Shown one piece after another: positions 17,588 to 25,960 of a stretch of DNA of 64,000 bases. The translations under genes were made by a program, and so were the position numbers. This DNA is from Deltaproteobacteria bacterium (GTDB taxonomy: Bacteria; Desulfobacterota; Desulfomonilia; Desulfomonilales; Desulfomonilaceae), in NCBI GenBank assembly GCA_021777225.1, contig JAJYDQ010000011.1, forward strand, positions 1 to 64,000, given 5' to 3'. The notes beneath the pieces are model-generated. The model did not search any database. It saw only the letters and a program-made list of their open reading frames with translations, and was not told the DNA's origin. Position 1 is the stretch's first letter, and every line of letters begins with the position of its first letter.

Positions 17588-18598
17588 TTAGAGGTAGGTG
17601 TATTCTTTGGCTACTTCAACCATCGCTAAGAGATTGGCTGTAGGTGTGCCAGGTGCAATGGCGCAGCCGGGCGCAAGGACATCGAGCCCCATTTCTATCT
17701 GTTCACGTGAGGCGTCTTTCACGTCATCAGGCCCCTTCATAAAAAGGGTCGTCGCAGCGTCAACTCCACCTATGAGTGCTACGTTGGTCCCTACGATTTT
17801 CCGAGCTAGTTTTGTATCTGACTTCGGCTCGAGGCTTATCCCTGCGCATCCTGTTTCGTGCATGAAACCGATGATTTTATCCACGTTACCGCAAATATGC
17901 AGAATCACAGGCACACTCAGCGCTTCAACCTGCTTTTTTTGATATTCGAGTTCCAAATCACGGTAAGTATGTGGAGCGATCAAATCTGGGGATGCTTGCA
18001 TGTCCTCCACGGCAATCATGTCCGCGCCGGCATCGACGAGCGCTTGCCCCAGCATGGTCCCAGCTTTCTCAGCAACATCCAAAAATGGACGCAATTTATC
18101 CGGAGTCTTGAAACTGGCCTTAAGAATCGGCACCGCGTCGAGCATAGCGCCAGCGATAGTGAAGGGTCCTATTATCCCTCCGATGACCGCCACTTTGTCG
18201 CCTACCTCACGTTTCATTATCCGAACTGCTTCAATGAGTTGAGGAATGCGTCCTCGTTTTAAGAAATCGTCTGGCAACACCGGTATGTCGTCCAATTTGT
18301 ACAGTGTTGGGTGGTCAATCCCTGGGATGTTTTCCTTACCGCCCAGTTTAACTTTACATCCCAGCGCTTCTGCTTCAAATGTCTGGCAAAATGGCGCTCG
18401 GACAGCATCAAATCCTAATACTGTATATGCGGCTATCGCCAGTTTCGCCATATCTTCGGCCCGTTCGTGACCTTCGGGCCAAAATGCGCCGACCTTTTCC
18501 ATTTGTTCATAAGTTGGTGTACCGTTTACGCAAAAACATGGCATCCGGTCGGGTTTTTCGTGATTGAAAATTTTCATCACTCGTTCTTTGCCTAACAT
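17588..18598 (-). CDS. mtaA: Methylcobamide methyltransferase MtaA (UroD family)
   Basis: 336 residues from ATG 18598, chosen because AAGGAG is 5 nt upstream; a GTG two codons earlier overlaps that site. It has the full zinc site: LHICGN (H234, C236) and APGCAIAPGTP (C312). In methanogens MtaA methylates coenzyme M. In bacteria lacking CoM, such as acetogens with MtaABC, the acceptor is tetrahydrofolate, which is the likely case here. It is the second gene of the sigma54-controlled operon. Confidence 0.9.
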   Translation of the reverse strand: MLGKERVMKIFNHEKPDRMPCFCVNGTPTYEQMEKVGAFWPEGHERAEDMAKLAIAAYTVLGFDAVRAPFCQTFEAEALGCKVKLGGKENIPGIDHPTLYKLDDIPVLPDDFLKRGRIPQLIEAVRIMKREVGDKVAVIGGIIGPFTIAGAMLDAVPILKASFKTPDKLRPFLDVAEKAGTMLGQALVDAGADMIAVEDMQASPDLIAPHTYRDLELEYQKKQVEALSVPVILHICGNVDKIIGFMHETGCAGISLEPKSDTKLARKIVGTNVALIGGVDAATTLFMKGPDDVKDASREQIEMGLDVLAPGCAIAPGTPTANLLAMVEVAKEYTYL

Positions 18599-18682
18599 GT
18601 TCACTCCTTAGTGTTTCGTGTCATCTTTCATTGTAATGTGATCCAGAGACGCTGCAGCCACCTCCCTTTGATTTTGTCGTTG

Positions 18683-19324
18683 TCAGGCCGGTTGCCGTTG
18701 GTCTTCCAATCCCTCCTTCAACAGAAAAAGAGGCAGTTCGAATCCACTGACCGGCCCAATCGAGACTTGCCACCCAGTTGTTTGTTTGATCTGGCTGGCG
18801 AGATGCCGAGCCAAGCCTGGGATGACAAGGTTTCTGTGACTTACAAATGATCCCACTTCAGTTTCAGTGATTACTTTCAGTACCTCGAAAGGTGAAAAAC
18901 GCTTCTCGGCAACCGCATTGTCAAGGCTATAGCCTTTAGTATCACTCATAATTAGAAAGGCCGAAGTCTCGCAGGCTGTTAAAATGTTTTCCAGAAGTCG
19001 CGCTGTCTCCTTAAAGTTGCCTGTTATCAAAACCGGGCTGGATGCGGCGGGGGCGCCTACGCGCAAGAGACCGGGACTGAAACTTTCCATCATCACATTG
19101 TAGGGAATCGACGGTAAATCAAATTCCATGAGAGTATCGATTACCGCAGCCACTTTTGAGTCCATTTCGGGACATTGCTCAATCTTGGCGCCGTGCCCAA
19201 CAAGGGCTTCAGCAAATTCCAGACAACTCGAAAACCCACATGAGCGACAGTCGATATTAGGGAGGTACTCCACTATGTTTTCCTCAGTGAGAGGGTAAAG
19301 GTCTGCAAACTCTTGTTCGATCAT
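18683..19324 (-). CDS. Truncated CFeSP-like protein: 4Fe-4S domain fused to AcsC/CdhE-type C-terminal domain
   Basis: 213 residues from ATG 19324 (GGTGA 7 nt upstream; ATG 19366 has no ribosome site). Residues about 20-55 carry C-x2-C-x4-C-x16-C (IDCRSCGFSSC then EQCPEM), the 4Fe-4S motif of the corrinoid iron-sulfur protein large subunit AcsC/CdhE. From about 95 on, VLITGNFKET, SDTKGYSLDNAVAEK, LVIPGLARHL and TGWQVSIGP match the C-terminal B12-contacting part of that subunit. The central TIM barrel (about 240 residues) is absent. It is the first gene after the sigma54 promoter, so it is made with MtaABC. A plausible role is electron transfer to, or shielding of, the MtaC corrinoid; this is inference. 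Confidence 0.8.
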   Translation of the reverse strand: MIEQEFADLYPLTEENIVEYLPNIDCRSCGFSSCLEFAEALVGHGAKIEQCPEMDSKVAAVIDTLMEFDLPSIPYNVMMESFSPGLLRVGAPAASSPVLITGNFKETARLLENILTACETSAFLIMSDTKGYSLDNAVAEKRFSPFEVLKVITETEVGSFVSHRNLVIPGLARHLASQIKQTTGWQVSIGPVSGFELPLFLLKEGLEDQRQPA

Positions 19325-19480
19325 TAGCTTTTCACCCGCTCCACTCCACGAAACGATGTCCATCATATCTGTGTTGCGTGGCAGAACCTAAGTGGTCAAA
19401 AGTAAACTTCTCGTCAAACTCTGACATTAGTTGTTGGTTCAAGAGATCATGGAATATTGTTGACTGCCTTCATACTATTG

Positions 19481-19496
19481 AGCAATTGTTGTGCCA
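19481..19496 (-). promoter_or_regulatory. Sigma54 (-24/-12) promoter of the mta operon
   Basis: On the minus strand the sequence is TGGCAC-N5-TTGCT, an exact match to the sigma54 consensus with GG and GC ten bases apart. Transcription would start near 19470, about 145 nt before ATG 19324. A sigma54 activator gene lies immediately upstream. Confidence 0.88.
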
Positions 19497-19650
19497 CAAT
19501 TGTTGATTGGTTGGGCGTGCATAAAGGGAGATTGGTGATCATGAAGTGAAATTGCCAACTTTAAGATCAATTCTTTGAGAAATATTTGGTGGGATTGAAA
19601 TTGGAAACAAGTATTCGAACTTGAACAATGAAGGAAATCGGAAATTCATA

Positions 19651-19677
19651 TCAGACATAAATGTCACTTTCAGACAT
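19651..19677. promoter_or_regulatory. Candidate upstream activator sites
   Basis: TCAGACAT occurs at 19651-19658 and 19670-19677, and the first is followed by the partial inverted copy ATGTCA (19661-19666). The repeats are 19 bp apart and 155-180 bp upstream of the sigma54 promoter, the normal distance for an NtrC-type enhancer. The activator gene ends at 19696. Confidence 0.5.
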
Positions 19678-19695
19678 TGATGGCTGATATATGGA

Positions 19696-21102
19696 TTATT
19701 CGGAAATCTTCTTGAAATCCGACCTGTTTAAACCGAATTGTTTTATCTTTCTTAAAACCGTGCGAGTGTCAATTTGGGCGTGGTTTGCGGTCAAGCCTAC
19801 GGAACCTCTGTTTTTTTTAAGTAGGTGCATAAAGTATTGTCTTTCAATCTTGTCCAAGGCTTGGTCCCTAACAGTCTTATAGGGGAGGTTTGGATCAAAA
19901 TCCAACCATTCTGAAGTGTTGGAGGTCTTTATATCGCTGGGCAAAAGAGAAAATGGAATTTCTTCAATCAAATTATCGGGGCAAAGGACCATAGCGCGCT
20001 CTATCACGTTTTCCAGTTCACGAACGTTACCCGGCCACGAATGTTTCATCAAGCTCAACATAGCCCCCTGGGATAACGCAGGTTTGTTCCTGTTTTTAGC
20101 CGCAGCGAGTTTTTCAAGAAAATGGTCTACCAATAAAGGCATATCTTCCAGTCGTTCTCGTAGAGAAGGCAGATGTATCGGTACCACATTAATTCGATAA
20201 TAGAGATCTAAACGAAATCGATTTGAGGTCAATTCTTGAGACAGATCCTTGTTCGTTGCGGCGATTATTCTGAAATCCAGGGATATTAATCTGTTACCAC
20301 CAAGCCGTTCGATCTTCTTCTCCTGAATGGTCCGGAGTAGTTTGCTTTGAAGCGCATAAGGCATGTCTGCGATTTCATCCAGAAATAGAGTGCCATTGTT
20401 CGCTAGTTCCAGTTTCCCGCTTTTGCGCCGCTGGGCACCGGTAAAAGCGCCTCGTTCATAGCCGAATAGCTCACTTTCAAGAAGGGTTTCCGGAATGGCC
20501 GCGCAATTCATCGCGACAAAAGGCCCAGTTTTACGGTGGCTATGAAAATGGATAGCTCTGGCTACCAGGTCCTTACCCGTACCTGTTTCACCGGTAATGA
20601 GCACTGAGGAATCGGTAGAGGATAACGATTCGATGAGATTGTAGATTTCTTGCATCCTAGGGTGTTTACCAACAAGGTTTTCAAAGCGGTATCGTTTAAG
20701 AAGGTCGGCCCTTAAAGCGACAACTTCACGTCTCAGGCGCCTTTCTTCAAATATTCGATTGAGTATGTGAAGTAATTTTTCAGGTATTACAGGCTTTTCG
20801 AGAAAATCGCTAGCTCCCAATTTCAGAGCGCTTACAGCAGTGGTTATGGATCCGTAGGCTGTTATGATTACGGCAAGTAGGTCTGGATTGATTTCTTTTG
20901 CGCTCCTAAGAAATGCCAGACCGTCCATTCCAGGAAGGATCATGTCAATCAGAAATAGATCATAATCTATCTCTTTCAAGAGCGCGAGCGCTTCTTCAGC
21001 ACTCGGCGCATAATCAGGAGCGTAACCCGCGGCCTCAAGTATCATGACCAACGTTTTAGCGGAATTTACATCGTCATCGACAATAAGTAATCGATATTGC
21101 AT
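19696..21102 (-). CDS. NtrC-family sigma54-dependent response regulator
   Basis: 468 residues. The receiver domain (1-120) has the acidic pocket VDDD and phospho-acceptor in [13 protein letters not shown]. The AAA+ domain (about 140-380) has Walker A GETGTGKD, the sigma54-contacting GAFTGA loop and [10 protein letters not shown] Fis-type helix-turn-helix ends the protein ([20 protein letters not shown]). It starts 7 bp after the kinase gene at 21110, so the two are a two-component pair. Its own strand and position, next to the sigma54 promoter at 19481, make it the probable activator of the mta operon. Confidence 0.93.
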   Translation of the reverse strand: MQYRLLIVDDDVNSAKTLVMILEAAGYAPDYAPSAEEALALLKEIDYDLFLIDMILPGMDGLAFLRSAKEINPDLLAVIITAYGSITTAVSALKLGASDFLEKPVIPEKLLHILNRIFEERRLRREVVALRADLLKRYRFENLVGKHPRMQEIYNLIESLSSTDSSVLITGETGTGKDLVARAIHFHSHRKTGPFVAMNCAAIPETLLESELFGYERGAFTGAQRRKSGKLELANNGTLFLDEIADMPYALQSKLLRTIQEKKIERLGGNRLISLDFRIIAATNKDLSQELTSNRFRLDLYYRINVVPIHLPSLRERLEDMPLLVDHFLEKLAAAKNRNKPALSQGAMLSLMKHSWPGNVRELENVIERAMVLCPDNLIEEIPFSLLPSDIKTSNTSEWLDFDPNLPYKTVRDQALDKIERQYFMHLLKKNRGSVGLTANHAQIDTRTVLRKIKQFGLNRSDFKKISE

Positions 21103-21109
21103 ATAAACC

Positions 21110-23023
21110 TCACCGAATAGGCAAGTAGACCCGTACTCTAACCCCGCCGGTATGCCGGTTTTCTAAGGTTACGGCGCCTCCGTGTAAACGAACAATATGC
21201 TCTACTAACGGGAGCCCCAAACCCAGTCCACTTTCTTTTCTGGAAAAAAACGGCTTCATAGCGTTCTCGATTTCCTCTGACGTCATACCTGGACCATCGT
21301 CTTCAAACACGATCTCAGCAAATTCGAGTCGAGGCTCGGGGCCGTGCCTAATCTTCATCTTTCTTGTAGAAACCCATAAATGGCCGCCCCTGCTTATGGC
21401 CTCCATAGCATTCTTGATTATGTTCTGGAATGCTTGATTTATAAGAAATATATCTACTTTTGAGATTGGTAACTCTGGATCAAAAGATGTAATAATTTCG
21501 AATGCGTCCAGATCCGTCCAACCCTTAAAAAGACGAAGCGTATTCTTAAGAATATCGTTAATAGATTCAACGCTTAATTTTAATTCAGGAATTCTGGTAT
21601 ATTGTATAAACTCATTAATCATTCGATTCATAAGTTCAACCCGTTCGGTGACCGTCTGAAAAAGCTCCTTTTTTTCAGATTCCGTGATGTGTTCTTGTTG
21701 CAGAAGATGGAGGCCATACACGAGATTACTCAGAGGGTTCCTAATCTGGTGAGCTATGCCTGATGCAAGCTCCGCAAGCAACGCCATATTGCGGGATCGT
21801 TCGATCTCGTCAATGAGGAGATCTGTCGTAGAAGATCTCCTGTTGCTGTTTGATGTGAAGGGTCGTCCAACATGGTCAATTAGAAACTGCTGTTTTTTCT
21901 CCATGTCCAGTTTTTCTTTAGAGATAAGCTTCACCTGTCGTTCGAGGTCTCCCATCAACGATATGTGCTCTAAAAAAAGCCCTATCATGTTTAGCGTTAT
22001 CTTAAAAAGTCTGGTATCGCCAGGCTGGTCCTCGTTTTGCTGAAGTCCCAAAAAGCCTAGACCTAACAATTCACCATGATGATAAAGGGAAAACTCCAGA
22101 ACATTTTCAATCCTTTGGGAAGCCAGATGCGCCTTTAGAAGGTCTGGAAAGCAAGGATTACCGTTTACGGATTGAACACTAAAGCAATTCCATCCCGCGG
22201 ATTCTCCAGATGACCGCATCCTATTCTCGAAGTAAGGATTAAACCATGGATCCACACCCCTTTTCGGTTTCGTTTTTGGCGACTGGATTATTACACACTG
22301 TCGAGTCTCCGGAAAATAGATCACCCCCAATTTTGCTCTAACTAAGGGTAAAATGGTTTCGAGAGTATCTGTGAGCACATCTTCGACATTGTGCGATTGA
22401 ACTATCGCGTTTGAAATTGTGCTTAAGCAATAAAGTTCCTTACTAAGGTTGGAAACAAGTCCGCGTAAAACCCCTGTTGCCCTTTTCTCCTGATTCAAAC
22501 AATTCTTCAAATGCCCAATAATTCGATCCATGAGCAATATAGTCACATTTTTCGTAAATTCCCCAACAGCGTTCCGAATTATCCTGTCCTGTTTTTGGGA
22601 CAAAAAAAACAGTCCTGGACATTCAATTGTAACCATCCCCACCCAGCGATGCGGCAAATCCAGGTAATAATGAAATTGTGATCTGAGGACAAAAACCGGT
22701 TTTGAACAGCACTGAGCACGAGAACGTCCCGATAAATCTTCAGGCTCGTCTGTTTCAAAAGTCCATGTTCCGCGATCATGGGTTTGCCTAGCACGAATTA
22801 TCAAGTGATTATCGTTGTCTCGAATAAAAAGTGTAAGACTTTTTGCCCCCAACCAGTCCCCCAACTGTTTTAAGATTCGATCTGAATACCTTTCCAGTCT
22901 TCTTTGAGCTTCTCCTTCCAAATCAGACGACATTTCATCAGGTCTGTCAGAAGAAACAGTATCGTCTTCGGGGAAGGATTCCTGACGAATTAATTGCTGT
23001 GATCCTATTTTTTTTGAAAACAA
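21110..23023 (-). CDS. Cytoplasmic GAF histidine kinase
   Basis: 637 residues from a TTG start with GAGG 7 nt upstream. One or two GAF-like regions (about 30-170 and 200-360) are followed by a HisKA domain with phospho-His in ELASGIAHQIRNPLSN, and an ATPase domain with NIIKNAMEA (N box), FEDDGPGM (G1) and GLGLGLPLVEHIV (G2). No membrane segment is seen, so it senses an internal signal such as redox, methanol or a C1 metabolite. It is paired with the NtrC-type regulator at 21102. Confidence 0.9.
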   Translation of the reverse strand: MFSKKIGSQQLIRQESFPEDDTVSSDRPDEMSSDLEGEAQRRLERYSDRILKQLGDWLGAKSLTLFIRDNDNHLIIRARQTHDRGTWTFETDEPEDLSGRSRAQCCSKPVFVLRSQFHYYLDLPHRWVGMVTIECPGLFFLSQKQDRIIRNAVGEFTKNVTILLMDRIIGHLKNCLNQEKRATGVLRGLVSNLSKELYCLSTISNAIVQSHNVEDVLTDTLETILPLVRAKLGVIYFPETRQCVIIQSPKTKPKRGVDPWFNPYFENRMRSSGESAGWNCFSVQSVNGNPCFPDLLKAHLASQRIENVLEFSLYHHGELLGLGFLGLQQNEDQPGDTRLFKITLNMIGLFLEHISLMGDLERQVKLISKEKLDMEKKQQFLIDHVGRPFTSNSNRRSSTTDLLIDEIERSRNMALLAELASGIAHQIRNPLSNLVYGLHLLQQEHITESEKKELFQTVTERVELMNRMINEFIQYTRIPELKLSVESINDILKNTLRLFKGWTDLDAFEIITSFDPELPISKVDIFLINQAFQNIIKNAMEAISRGGHLWVSTRKMKIRHGPEPRLEFAEIVFEDDGPGMTSEEIENAMKPFFSRKESGLGLGLPLVEHIVRLHGGAVTLENRHTGGVRVRVYLPIR

Positions 23024-23110
23024 TAACTAACCTCTATCACCAACCCGTTTGGTACAGTTCAAGCCTGATCTTCCGTCTCATGATTGTTGAAGTCCCGGTC
23101 ATCCAGAAAT

Positions 23111-23533
23111 CTAAATCGATTTTTCCCAGCCTTGACCAAAGTCTGCGAGCGGCCTGATATCCTTGATTTCAAAAGTTAACGCTGCATGTATCATTTTGTT
23201 GGCTGCTTCCGGCCCGACTTTTTCGGCGATAGCCGCTCGTATTTGATCGAGTTTTTGCCCTGAAGTTTCATGTTCTTTCATTTCCACGTAGATACGAACA
23301 CCTTTCCAATCCGTGACCGTTTTGCCGGGCTCCATAATTAAAAACACCGCATGAGGGTTTTCAAGCAAATTTGAATAAGTACGGTTTTTCCCAGTGCCCA
23401 TTACAATGGTCTTTTCATCGACCATACGAGGTGAGCCAAAATATGCGGAATCAACGTTCCCGTTTGTGTCCGCCGTACTTAGTGTCCCTAACCTAGGCTG
23501 TTTATTGAAGTATTCCATAAGATTCTTTGACAT
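23111..23533 (-). CDS. Pyridoxamine 5'-phosphate oxidase-like flavin protein
   Basis: 140 residues. The split-barrel flavin-binding fold is indicated by RLGTLSTADTNGNVDSAYFG, MGTGKNRTYSNL and NPHAVFLIMEPG. Small members of this family bind FMN or F420 and act as reductases or flavin reservoirs; the substrate is unknown. AAGGAG lies upstream of the ATG. It is 87 bp before the kinase gene and on the same strand, with a sigma54-like site upstream, so it may be co-transcribed with the two-component pair. Confidence 0.82.
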   Translation of the reverse strand: MSKNLMEYFNKQPRLGTLSTADTNGNVDSAYFGSPRMVDEKTIVMGTGKNRTYSNLLENPHAVFLIMEPGKTVTDWKGVRIYVEMKEHETSGQKLDQIRAAIAEKVGPEAANKMIHAALTFEIKDIRPLADFGQGWEKSI

Positions 23534-23603
23534 TTAAAACTCCTTTCTTTTCACAAAAATTGACGAGCTTACATTTTTCCCATAAACGTAATATTTTGGA
23601 ATC

Positions 23604-23619
23604 TGCAAATTATGAGCCA
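23604..23619 (-). promoter_or_regulatory. Sigma54-like promoter upstream of the flavin protein
   Basis: On the minus strand TGGCTC-N5-TTGCA has GG and GC ten bases apart and one departure from the TGGCAC/TTGCA consensus. It lies about 70 bp upstream of ATG 23533. It could make expression of the flavin protein and the kinase-regulator pair sigma54-dependent. Confidence 0.45.
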
Positions 23620-23731
23620 TTTGTATGCTTAACAAACTTTTTAGCAACTGGCTATTAATGGATTTTGAGTCAAAATCGGAGCGATTGCAAGGGGCCTATA
23701 ACACTTCAATCTGTTTGAACATTCCGAATAT

Positions 23732-24238
23732 CTAGTCAAGAAGGACCATCGTAAACCACGCTGGTAACAGATTTCCCTGAGCGTCAAATTCGACCTTGAA
23801 TCCGAGGGATTCAACTGTCTTGGCTATGTCTATGCCCAAACCATCCATTGACGGTCTTGCAAGATGCGGAAACCTACAAGGATCAGGAAAAGCGCACTCT
23901 TCGCACTGAACACATAGGGCCATTCCGAATGCAAAGGTAGCCCCATATTCCAGCATCGCTTTCTTTTCCACGACCAAGGTTATTTCCTGGGCGATCTTGG
24001 GCTCTACACATTGGAGGACTATTGCGGTCTTATACTTTTTAAGCGACTCCCTAAATTCGTCAATTGATATGCCTACATTTGGTTGACACGTCCAATACTT
24101 CCCCCATCGGCCGCATCCGAAACGACATTTTAAAAGTGAACGCGGATCCAACACTATGTCTCTTGCGCTCATAAGCTTTACATCGGCAGCCCCTTTTGAT
24201 TTGGCGTATTGGACCAGACCCTCAAATGACTGTTCCAA
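23732..24238 (-). CDS. DUF2284 metal-binding protein
   Basis: 168 residues from a TTG start preceded by AGGAGG. The Cys-rich pattern CRFGCGRWGKYWTC in the first third, and CVQCEECAFPDPC near residue 115, are the signature of DUF2284 putative Fe-S proteins, which occur in anaerobes next to redox and corrinoid genes. The function is unknown. It lies between the phosphoesterase and the flavin-protein gene on the same strand, with nearly 200 bp to the latter. Confidence 0.8.
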   Translation of the reverse strand: MEQSFEGLVQYAKSKGAADVKLMSARDIVLDPRSLLKCRFGCGRWGKYWTCQPNVGISIDEFRESLKKYKTAIVLQCVEPKIAQEITLVVEKKAMLEYGATFAFGMALCVQCEECAFPDPCRFPHLARPSMDGLGIDIAKTVESLGFKVEFDAQGNLLPAWFTMVLLD

Positions 24239-24316
24239 AATTTCCTCCTATTATCAGGTCGGTTACTGTATTATTTTGCCCCTTATGTTCTATTTATCCT
24301 GACAAAATCGGTTAAT

Positions 24317-25612
24317 TTAGGCGCCACGCACCCAACGATGCTCTGCCTCGTGCTGGACAACATCTAACAAATATTCATTGTCAATTTTCACATTTTTAAA
24401 AGAAACATCCAAAATAAACTCATTCTCCTCGTTGTCCACTATGTAAATGTGGCAGGCGGGGTGTTCATCTTTACTGTGAACTACCCATCCCCCTAGATCT
24501 ACTACATGGAGTTCTCTGGTAACCCCTTTGATATTTGTAGTCAGTTCCCCCCAGCCTCCATTGTGGGTATGTCCGGAAACAAACGTCATAATCTGTGGAG
24601 GTTTACTTAACGTGTTGTCCAGGAACAGCGCCAAAAGCGGTAAAAAGTTTTTCTCGAAACGCGCGGTAGACGAATTTTGCAGTGGTTTATTGTTTTGGGT
24701 GAGTCGATTGATCCTTTTGGAATATCTGTACAATTCTGCCCAAGGAATCAGCGCTGAATCAGACGGGGCCTCCCTGATTTTTCCGAATCGGCCTGTCAGT
24801 TCACACAGCCAAAAATAAAGTTCACCCCGCCATGGAGTCGGGTTGTTGAAGGAACTTTTCCATATTTCATCAATTATAGGACCAAGTTCTTTTTCCAGAT
24901 TCTCAAGATTATGGCTGGGGACCCTCTGGAATTTGTTGATCCAACTGATAATCCTTTTTCTAATTCCATGGCCAAGCCAGTAGAGCTTTTTACTCCATGC
25001 CACAAAATCGTCAAAATGAGTCCCATGGGAGAATACGTATGTCCTTTTCTTCAATTGCGTCGCGTAGACAGGATTAGCAACGATGAATTGGAAATCTTGA
25101 GATTTTGCTGGAGGGGTGGCATTGGCGTCATCCAGAATCTTTCTCCAGCAGGATCCTTTGTCGTAACCAAATAGAATAGTAAGAATTTCTTGTTGAAAAC
25201 TCTTGGGGCTGTAATTACCAGACCCAACAAATGAGGTCCCACTTGGGGGGTTAATCCCATATTTTGCCCCATGACCGGGGCCTCCGACATAATAGTCGGT
25301 CCAGAGAGTGTGGTCATGGTTACCAATCACATATACGGACTTTTTTATACTGACCACGCTACCAAACATCTGGCAAAAGTCATTTGTGTTCGTGATAATC
25401 TGTGAAGTTGAAGAAAGACAGCGATCTGGAATATCTCCGACCATGATCAGTTCTTCAACTTCAGGCTTTACTCCAGGAATACCCCCCAATGTCGATTTAA
25501 TAACTTCCCAAAGATGCCAACGACCATGAGGAAACGAGAGCAACGAGCAATCTTCACCCAAATGGGTGTCAGAGATTGCCATAATCTTTATAGGAAAATT
25601 GACTTGTTCCAT
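24317..25612 (-). CDS. Calcineurin-like metallophosphoesterase
   Basis: 431 residues. The dimetal site motifs are in order: ISDTHLGED near residue 14, MVGDIPD near 58, VIGNHDHTLW near 97, FSHGTHFDD near 195 and SGHTHNGG near 345. The length and the helical insertion (about 210-320) exceed a simple phosphodiesterase. The substrate is unknown. GGAGG lies 6 nt before ATG 25612. It is divergent from the giant kinase at 25961. Confidence 0.85.
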   Translation of the reverse strand: MEQVNFPIKIMAISDTHLGEDCSLLSFPHGRWHLWEVIKSTLGGIPGVKPEVEELIMVGDIPDRCLSSTSQIITNTNDFCQMFGSVVSIKKSVYVIGNHDHTLWTDYYVGGPGHGAKYGINPPSGTSFVGSGNYSPKSFQQEILTILFGYDKGSCWRKILDDANATPPAKSQDFQFIVANPVYATQLKKRTYVFSHGTHFDDFVAWSKKLYWLGHGIRKRIISWINKFQRVPSHNLENLEKELGPIIDEIWKSSFNNPTPWRGELYFWLCELTGRFGKIREAPSDSALIPWAELYRYSKRINRLTQNNKPLQNSSTARFEKNFLPLLALFLDNTLSKPPQIMTFVSGHTHNGGWGELTTNIKGVTRELHVVDLGGWVVHSKDEHPACHIYIVDNEENEFILDVSFKNVKIDNEYLLDVVQHEAEHRWVRGA

Positions 25613-25960
25613 ACACGGCCTCCAAATAGTTCTTGCAGCAAAGGAGTTTGAGGCCTTAACTAATTCAAACTTGTGACCTTATGATCGCAAGCTGAACTGT
25701 AATTTGGTCTGTTTGCTGCTTAAACAGGTTAACCGCAATGATCGGGGTACTGACAGAGGCATAATCCTAATTATCTTGACTTTTCCATAATGCGTTGCAA
25801 AACTTAACTAACTGTGCCACATTTATTACTTTGCCTAAGTTGAACGATTCTTTCCGAAATTGTTTTCAAAGTCAACACAAATCAACATATTGAAATAACA
25901 CAGGATTAGTGACACCCGAGAGACCTCGGGTCGCCTGACCGAGAACTTAGAGAAACTCCG
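25613..25960. other. 348-bp divergent intergenic region
   Basis: No gene seen. A hairpin at 25914-25931 (ACCCGAG and CTCGGGT, 7 bp, 4-nt loop) lies 30 bp before the giant kinase ATG and could affect its translation. A minus-strand TGGCAC occurs near 25820 but lacks a matching -12 element. Confidence 0.45.

Larger units (their letters stand above)
19367..19695. other. 329-bp control region of the mta operon
   Basis: No coding frame. It contains the minus-strand sigma54 promoter (19481-19496) and, 155-180 bp upstream of it, repeated TCAGACAT elements suited to be activator sites. Both are listed separately. Confidence 0.6.

Noticed and set aside
25815-25830. Minus-strand TGGCAC as a sigma54 promoter for the phosphoesterase
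   Set aside because: The expected GC at -12 is missing (it reads GTTAA).
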